From Pseudisothecium myosuroides (lineage: Eukaryota; Streptophyta; Bryopsida; Hypnales; Lembophyllaceae), in assembly GCA_951799445.1 (NCBI GenBank), contig OX637287.1, positions 4,960,001 through 5,024,000 on the forward strand: 64,000 nucleotides of DNA, written 5' to 3'. Position numbers and translations under genes: made by a program. Of the stretch, positions 57,185-64,000 are shown in pieces. The notes beneath the pieces were generated by a model, which worked only from the letters and a program-made list of their open reading frames with translations, had not been told where the DNA came from and did no database searches. Every line of letters begins with the position of its first letter. Positions within the stretch are counted from its first letter, which is position 1.

Positions 57185-60100
57185 TGTGGGCGCTAGATTA
57201 CCCACCCTTGGTAATAAAGCGAACACCAACTAGGTTCTATGCCTTTATCCACATTTTTTAATATATGGGGGTGATGTGAGCGCGGTCCACTGTGCCTTCC
57301 AAGCAATGGATCTTTTTTGCTAACGTTTCCTAAGTGTCGTGGATGGCAGCGAATAATTAGTAATGCATGTAGTAACTCACAAGTTAACTGCGATGTTCAG
57401 AGTGATGGTGAAATCCTAACTCTCTAACTATCTATCCTATGTCGAGGGTCGACTGAGTAGTTGGCGTCATTTATAACGTCCCTAACTACGTAAAAAAGGG
57501 AACCCCTATGTTCCTTCCATGAACCCCTAAGACTATCTTGGGTTTCTAAGACTCCACCTAGAAGTTCTACTTTTAAAAGTTATCCCTAAAGTTCCAACTT
57601 CGGAATGTAACTCTAGATTTTACTTCTTTAACTTGATTCTTAAATATTAACTACCGACTTGTGCTCGATGTTTTGACTTTTGGCTCTAGGTTTCTATTCC
57701 TAAATTAACTCTAAGATTTACCTTTGAATTTTAACTCTATGTTTTAACTTTTAACTCTAAATTTTTACTCCTAAATTAACTCTAAGATTTATCCTTGAAT
57801 TTTAACTCTATGTTTTAACTTTTAACTCTAAGTTTTTACTCCTAAATTAACTCTAAACTCTACCCTTGAATTTTAACTCTAGGATTTTGACTTCTAACTC
57901 TAAATTTTACTTCTAGAATTAATTCTAAATTTTAGCCTCTAGGTTTGACTATATGTTTTCACTTTGACTCTAGATTTTTTCTACTTCCAACAACTAACTC
58001 TAAGATTTACCCTCTAAATCTAACTATAACTTTTCACTTTTCACTTTAGCTTTTTACTCTAACTTTTTACTTCCCCCCTTGACTCTAAAGTTTAACCTTT
58101 AAATTTAATCTTAACTTTTGACTTTTGACTTTTGACTTTCTACTTCCAACTTTAATCCTATCGTTTTAATCCTAGATGAACTCTAAATGTTACTCCAAGT
58201 TTTGACCTCTACTTTTTACTCTATTCCTAAATCAAAAATCTACTTCCTAAGTTAATTTTCAATTCTACTGTTGACCTCTACTTTCTACTCTAATTTTTGA
58301 CTCCCTAATCAACTCTAAACTCTTACATGAACCTACCCTAAGATTTGACTTGAGAGTTTAAACCCCTAAGTTAAAGTTCTAAATTAATTCTATTTTTTAA
58401 CTCCCCAAAGTTAACTCTAGATTTTGACCTTAGAAGTTTAACTTGAAAAAGTAAAAGTGTAAATTGATTTTAATTCTAACTACTAATTAATCCCTAATTT
58501 TAATCCTAAATTCTCCTTCTAATTTAAACCTAATTTCTGTCCATGGTTCTTTTTGGATGAAATTTTATTCAAAATTCCTCCGTCCTATCCCCTATCGCTT
58601 GACTTAGCCTAATGCGGTCAGTTTACAGTCGAATCTTAATTATAAGATGTTTTCGGAAACCTCTATTCCTAATCTATAACTTTTTGACTCTAAACTTCTA
58701 ATTTGCACTAATCTCGGATGCTAATCACGCTCTAAGGGCTGATTAGGAAAATAAATGCTAATTAGGGAGAAACATCAAAGATTAAATCAAAAACTCACCT
58801 CTTCACTACCGGTGTCGGAAATAACTTCGTCCACGTCCACGTGTACATCCTCACGCTCCATGGTAGTCTTTGGCTTTGTTTTGAATTTTTTCCAAGCTCA
58901 CCACTTATTGAGAAAATATTACAATTTTTGATGATCTAAACTCCCTCTTTCCCTTCCTCCTTTCTTCTACACTAGCACTATTCCACCTAAGCTTTTATGA
59001 GTCTTACACTATAGTTTCAAACTTCAAGAAGGGTTTAAAAGTTCCTCCTACCCTCTTACACAATTTTGCCTTTGTGTCATCCTAATCCTTCTCTCAACGG
59101 TCACCACAAATTCTCAAGATTTTTTCTTAGGTCGACCTACTCTAAGCCTAGGTCACTATTCATCGTCTGTCTCACCTCTCCACCTATTTCAACTTCTTCT
59201 CACTAATCTCCTTCCATTCTTGCTTGTGTTGTGTTGGTGGTGAGAGAGTTGGGAGGGCTTGTTTGCACGTGTGTGTGTGGAGGTGCTACTTCTCTTCCCC
59301 CTCTTCCCTTTTTAGACTCTTTTCCCTAGTTCCTACTCCCCTACTCTACCCCTAGCCCATCTAATCCAACACCTCTTTTTTGTTTAGGAAAGGAAAAATT
59401 CAAAAAAAACAAGGAAAATGTGGAGCCCAGGGCCCTGGACCAAGCCTGCCGAGCCAAGCCGACCTCCTGCTGGCCGGCCTCTTGCTAGCTGGAGGGGGGT
59501 CGGTTCAATAATTAATTTTTTAATTAATTATAATTTTTTTTTTTTGTTACGTTCTGTTTTTCTGAACTGGACTTGTGACGGGCTGTGACTGGACTGTGAC
59601 TGGCTGTGACTGGACTGTGACTGGCTGTGAACTGGACTGTGACTGGCTGTGAACTGGACTGTGAACTGGCTGTGAACTGGCTGTGAACTGGACCGTGAAC
59701 TGGACTGTGAACTTGGACTGTGAACTTGCTGTGAACTGGACTGTGAACTGGACTGTGAACTTGGACTGTGAACTTGGACTGGTTTTTTTCTTGCAAACTT
59801 TGGATAGGCTAGGCTAAAAAAAAATAACACAAAGGAAAAAAACTAGGGGGAAAACTAAACCTTGGGGACACTTAGACTAAAAAAACTAGGGGGAAAACTA
59901 AACCTTGGGGACACTTAGACTAAAAAACTAGGGGGAAAACTAAACCTTGGGGAAACTTAGACTCACTATCTTGGGGGAAACTAGAACTTGGGGAACCCTA
60001 GCCTAACTAAAACTTGGAACCATGGGACTTGCCAAACACAAAGAAAACCTACATATCTTGGAAGCTAAACTCTAGACGTTTCTACAAAGGTCTTGGAAAC

Positions 60101-60817
60101 TAGACTTTAGAACTAAACACGGGGGAGGTTCAAAGCTTCGCCGTCAAGTTGGGTTTAACGCCAACTTTAGGACTTGATAGCACTCCGGGGGTTCAAAACT
60201 CCGCCGCCTAAACTTTTAACACACACTTTAGGACTTTGACCTTGTCACAAGTTCAAAGCTTCGCCGTTTCCAAGGGGGGCCCACACAATGGGAGGGACTT
60301 TAGAAGAGAGTAAAGACAAAACTTTTTAAAAGGAAACGTACATAGGGTCAAAGCTTCGCCGTTTCGGAGGGGGGTCCACTCGACAAGAGAGAAGTTAGAA
60401 GAAGGTAGACCAATACTTAAGAGAAACCCACACCACAAAGTCAAAACTTCGCCGTCCCACAAGGGGGGGGTCCACTCAACAAGGGAAACGTTAGATCAAG
60501 GGTAAGAGCGCACTTAGAGACCCCACAAGTTAGGAACACGTGACAACACAACAATTTCACACACTAAAGGCCCCCCAAAGCGGCATCGCCAAGGTACGGT
60601 GGGGGGTTGCTTTAGGGTTAGTGTAAGACACCACAAGGCCTCTAAACCACACAAGATAGCTCTCAAGGACACGAACAAAGATACACACGGAAAGAGAGGG
60701 TCTCTCAACTCAAAACAAGAGCACTAAGAGTACACGAAGAGTAAACAAGGCAAGATAGAAGGACCCCCAAGGACCTTCAAAGCTTGAAAATAAGCAACAA
60801 TGGAGCCAAAAGTGCTC
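57185..60817. repeat. 3.6-kb tandem unit 2
   Basis: It has the same order of blocks as unit 1 and is highly similar at both ends and in the 58790-58900 block. It differs in the length of the AACTCTA-rich array, in the minisatellite, and in small indels. After it the sequence does not return to the unit start, so at most two full copies are present. A leftward TATA box follows at about 60929. Confidence 0.9.
59563..59785 (-). repeat. Minisatellite in unit 2 (CTGGACTGTGAACTGGCTGTGA)
   Basis: Some 20 copies of a 9-10-bp subunit (CTGTGAACTGGA and shortened CTGTGACTGG). It gives serine-glutamine-rich frames on the minus strand in two phases, which are repeat artefacts. It replaces the unrelated minisatellite found at this place in unit 1. 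Confidence 0.9.
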
Positions 60818-60928
60818 CAAAAACACCGTAGAGGTTTTTGGCTTCAAACGCCAAAATATCCAAAGCAATTTGGACCCACGGACCCAAAACAAGAATTGGG
60901 GGTGTTTTAGAGAGAGAAATGGGGCCCT

Positions 60929-60936
60929 TATATAGG
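60929..60936 (-). promoter_or_regulatory. TATA box facing left, next to the tandem units
   Basis: On the minus strand CCTATATAAGGG is followed by a CT-rich tract (TTTCTCTCTCTAAAAC), a typical plant core promoter layout. Transcription would run into units 2 and 1. This is a motif inference only. Confidence 0.4.
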
Positions 60937-62904
60937 TTTCCCAAGGGCTCACCCCTCTCTCTAAAGCTCTAAGGTAACCTTATCAATGGGGATTTTCATC
61001 CTCATCCTCAAAGATTTTCATCCTACATCCTAAATTTCTACTCCTACCATCTATGCTGGACCAACATCCTAACTTTTGGAGATTAGCTCCAATCGTCGAA
61101 CGGATTGCGCCGTTGGATCCAGATCGCCGTATTTAGTCCTACGTCCTCCTACCCCCCGTACCGAGGCCAAAAACCCATCGGAGGCTAATTTAGTTTAAAA
61201 ACCAAATCGTGGTAAAATCCTAGATCTTGGGGGTCTCCTATTTTGAGAAATGTGAATAGCCTAGGGTCTCCAGTAGGTGCGAGAGAGTCGGGAAGGACTT
61301 TTGGTTGACTTCGTTTCGCCATCGTATGGTCCCGGAATGCTGGTCAACACGGCGGGGACCCTACCACGTGGTTAATTCCCGAGGAATCTCGCCGGTTCGG
61401 GTACTTGCTGCTATCAGAATGTCATGAAACTTCACGGAGCGCATTATTAACATAAAACAAGCTAGTCTAATTTTTAGTGAGATTTTATTGTAACCTGGGT
61501 AATTTCCATGAAATTCCCATTGGAGGTTAGGAGGGTTGACTACCCGGAAAAGGTTCTTCTGCAAGTCGGAAGATGCCGGGATTTTTCACATGGCCTCTCA
61601 GGGAGTCGCATGAAAGACGTGCGGGTGTGTTTCCGTACCTGGCACGATTGGTCAATGGAGATTAAAACTGGCCATCTCCTTGAATTAGCGACGGTGCGGG
61701 AATCTTCTGCAGGTGGAGGAATCTTGGCGAACCGATTTCGCCGTTGGACTCCTGGCATGGGATTCACCCTAGAACACCATCCTTGGGCTGTAGATTCCTC
61801 CACGGGCCCGGTCTTGCGTGAGTGGCTCCTACATGCTAACAATCGGGATTTTGGGAATTCGTCGATCTAATGGGGAATTCTAAATCTAACTCTAGGATCC
61901 GACCTAGTGGCCTCGCTGTGGATCCCTCGGACCGACCTAGCCATGAATCGCCACATTCATGGTGGGATTTAGCCCTTTGGGGGCTGTGTGACTCAAATCC
62001 TCCAAATCTAACCTTTTCGTTATTTGTATACTATTTTTAGGCAAGGTTTGGGGGATTCTAAGTAAAAAATACAAATCTAGACCAAATACTATAATGGGTA
62101 TGACACAACCCTATTTCGGTTCTACACTCTTTTTATGGGTTTTTGTATACTTTTATCAACTTTAAATTGTAAATTTTCAAAAAAATAATTCTACGAGTCC
62201 CAAGTGACAAATTGGGAGCTCACATATGGCGGCCATCTGCGGTATGATTTACAAAATCATGAGGACCCAGCATCTCTTGCTACAACTATTTGGGTACACG
62301 GTCAATTTCGAGATTAACCCTAATGACAGACTAGAACCCAAGATGTGACTCTATCTAAAAGGATGTTATTCCTATCAAGAGACTCTTGATGGATTAATTG
62401 ACAGGGGGGAAGAGAGCAGAGGGAGTAGTCCACCTTCCAAGTGGAAGGGCTAGGGGTGGTCAAAGGAAATTTGACCCCCGTAGACTTATCACTCATATTT
62501 TTGTTCATTGTCTATTTATTCTAGTTTTTAATTTTCTTGTTGTTTTCCCATCCGCCTCGAACGGAGTCGACTTGGATCTATAGATAAAAAATGTAAGAAA
62601 AACCCGCCATCCGTCCTCAACGGAGTGAGTTTGGATCTAAGGGGGAGATAGACGTAGAGAGAGAAACCCTTGTCCTCCTTTGATACAGCAAATCGGGACA
62701 CTATAGATAAAAAATATTTCAAACCCGCCTTTCTCCCTCAACGGAGTGAGTTTGGACTAATGAGATGAAATAAAAGAAAAAGGAAAAACAGAAAGGAAAA
62801 GCATAAATGGAAAAGACAAGTGGTCTGAGACCTCAATGCTCGGGAGCTTCACTTGTAAAAGTGTCTTCCGTCGTGGAGGCCGCAGCATTTCTTGCCATCT
62901 TGTC
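60937..62904. other. GC-balanced unidentified region
   Basis: The part at 60940-62300 has mixed composition. A plus-strand frame at 61508-61870 and its mirror are open but not recognised. Between 62547 and 62760 a segment of the form CATCCGTCCTCAACGGAGTG followed by AGTTTGGA occurs three times. Confidence 0.35.
62547..62760 (+). repeat. Three spaced copies of an ACGGAGTGAGTTTGGA motif
   Basis: CCCGCC..CC(T)CAACGGAGTGAGTTTGGA and a more distant form with GAACGGAGTCGACTTGGAT recur at about 62547, 62602 and 62727. A TATAGATAAAAAAT segment follows two of them. It is unexplained and perhaps part of the leader of a retroelement. Confidence 0.6.
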
Positions 62905-63172
62905 ACTAGCTCAGATAGGGGGCACCCCGGTGCCTGGCTTGAGGTTCGAACCTGCGTCGCCAAGGGAAAATTGAGGTATCTTGACCGCGATGAGGCTGCG
63001 GTCTACAGGCTGCCAGCTGCCGCGGCGGAAGACGTCCGTCGGTTTGTTTTGGTGGTATATAAGCTGGTGCCGGTGCCGGCCCGGTCCCTCCCCTGTTGCA
63101 CAATGGCAAGGATTTTTTATTTTTTTTTATTTTTTTTTATTTTTTTTTATTTTTTATTTTTATTTTTTAAGT
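62905..63172 (+). mobile_element. Possible tRNA-derived SINE
   Basis: An A-box-like CTAGCTCAGATAGGG (about 62908) and a B-box GGTTCGAACC (about 62943) are about 35 bp apart, the spacing of an internal Pol III promoter. The segment ends in a T-rich tail (about 63110-63170), as in some plant SINEs. No full tRNA cloverleaf and no clear flanking duplication were found. Confidence 0.4.
63107..63170 (+). repeat. ATTTTTTTTT microsatellite
   Basis: Repeats of T(8-9)A, at least four in register, then degenerate TTTTTAT. It is the probable tail of the element above. Confidence 0.85.
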
Positions 63173-63206
63173 ATATACAAGGGTGAGACAAGGAATGCCG
63201 AGGAGA

Positions 63207-63851
63207 TCAGGGGTCTTGTATGATACCCAGGAATGCGGCCAAGCTTATCACAATCTGGATGATGCAAAGCGCTCGATCATGCCTGGGGAGAATCTCCAAG
63301 GGCCCCCTTAGCGTGAATTTGTGGACTTCGTCATCCGGGCTCTCGATGATAATGCTATCGTTTGGGTTGACGAATTGGCGCAAGAGTATAGTATCTTCGC
63401 TTGTTTCCTCGTCTCGCAGGTTTTGCACCAGGAGTGCAAACGCCCAGTTTGGTTCTAAGCTAGCCATTTGGATGCCCCATGGATTATGACGCGGAGGTGG
63501 GCTGCGGTGAGGTTGCTCCTCTTCCTCGCGGCGTCTTTGGCGTGGGTTGGGCTGGGGAGGCTCAGGTTCTTCTTCAACAGCACGAGCTGCTGGTTCCGAT
63601 GTCTGCTCCTCCGATGGCTGGCGCACTAGAAGCTCTGGTGTTGTGGAGGTTTCTGTTGATAGTGACTGAACTTCGGTGAGGGGTTGTGTTAGGGCCTCTT
63701 CTTTCGCCTCTGCTGCTGTTGCCGACGCTGGTAAAGATGGCCCCGCGGTAGATCCAACTAGGTAAAATGGCAGGGAAGAAGACGACGGTGTTGATTGTAA
63801 TGATGATTCCGAGGGCGACCGCTCCCGGAACTCGTCTCTCTTTCCTGGCAT
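63207..63851 (-). CDS. Hypothetical protein, 214 aa, unrecognised
   Basis: The ATG at 63851 opens a frame of 214 codons, the longest outside the three genes. The N-terminal half is low-complexity: Ser/Pro/Glu-rich with a basic RQRRREEEEQ stretch. The C-terminal half is more ordered (NPNDSIIIESPDDE, then a hydrophobic CIIQIVISLAAFLGII near the end). No conserved domain is recognised. It could be a gene exon cut by the window edge, a retroelement gag-like ORF, or chance; codon text is not obviously repeat-derived. Confidence 0.35.
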   Translation of the reverse strand: MPGKRDEFRERSPSESSLQSTPSSSSLPFYLVGSTAGPSLPASATAAEAKEEALTQPLTEVQSLSTETSTTPELLVRQPSEEQTSEPAARAVEEEPEPPQPNPRQRRREEEEQPHRSPPPRHNPWGIQMASLEPNWAFALLVQNLRDEETSEDTILLRQFVNPNDSIIIESPDDEVHKFTLRGPLEILPRHDRALCIIQIVISLAAFLGIIQDP

Positions 63852-64000
63852 GATTCTATGCAACTGCGAATGGTGAACTGACGTATCGTCCTGCCAGGGC
63901 AGGTTTTGAAAAAGAAGAAGCTTGAGGAGACAAACGGAGAGGAAGAATGTGAACCAAGGACGACATGTAGGGAAATAAGCAAAGAGAAGATAACGAAGAC
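63852..64000. other. Window edge, nothing recognised
   Basis: It continues the GC-balanced composition. If the minus-strand ORF is real this would be its leader. Confidence 0.3.

Noticed and set aside
59524..59830. Two minus-strand frames of 90-100 codons rich in Ser, Gln, His and Val.
   Set aside because: They are produced by translating a minisatellite in two phases.
61508..61870. 120-codon plus-strand frame right of the tandem units.
   Set aside because: An equally open minus frame covers the same bases and neither shows a known domain.
62908..62965. A genuine tRNA gene.
   Set aside because: A and B boxes are present but no acceptor stem or anticodon arm can be formed.

Overview
The window looks like nuclear DNA of a land plant, most likely a non-seed plant (bryophyte or lycophyte). 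Three multi-exon plant genes with clean GT-AG introns are scattered through about 55 kb of AT-rich, transposon-filled intergenic DNA. The clade is inferred from gene structure, families and spacing; no marker here fixes the species. No rRNA, tRNA gene, CRISPR array, organelle block or prokaryotic operon was seen.

Genes, all on the plus strand: (1) a secreted SURNod19-type protein, CDS 13351-15201, 3 exons, 425 aa, behind a 5' UTR intron built from an internal tandem duplication; (2) a DCN1-like cullin neddylation factor, CDS 34405-38310, 11 exons, 250 aa, whose first coding exon is only the ATG; (3) a trichome-birefringence-like (TBL/PC-esterase) Golgi O-acetyltransferase, CDS 44100-46318, 3 exons, 408 aa. 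A 214-aa minus-strand ORF of unknown identity sits at the right edge (63207-63851). The three genes share no pathway: extracellular stress protein, ubiquitin-like conjugation, and cell-wall polysaccharide acetylation.

The intergenic DNA is packed with non-autonomous DNA transposons whose ends and target-site duplications can be read directly. They include three hAT-type MITEs with perfect 8-bp duplications, a CACTA MITE (AAT), two PIF/Harbinger MITEs (TAA, TTA), several Tc1/mariner/pogo/Stowaway-type elements (TA) including an 873-bp foldback, and a Helitron-like pair in opposite orientations. There is also a decayed Tc1 (DD34E-type) transposase gene at 18530-19420.

The commonest class is bounded by TTAA and begins CCC or YCC, which is piggyBac-like. 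It has several size families (about 130, 230, 575, 730 and 870-930 bp), often nested in other repeats or abutting with a shared TTAA. One small foldback family (22872-23099, and 49449-50594 with an insertion) is flanked by 14-15-bp direct repeats, which fits none of the usual plant cut-and-paste superfamilies.

The right end (53664-60817) is a head-to-tail duplication of a 3.5-3.6-kb noncoding unit. Each unit has a degenerate AACTCTA-rich block, a GC-rich minisatellite slot holding a different minisatellite in each copy, and an array of repeats containing TTCAAAGCTTCGCCG. A TATA box facing left lies just beyond unit 2. The unit is not recognised.
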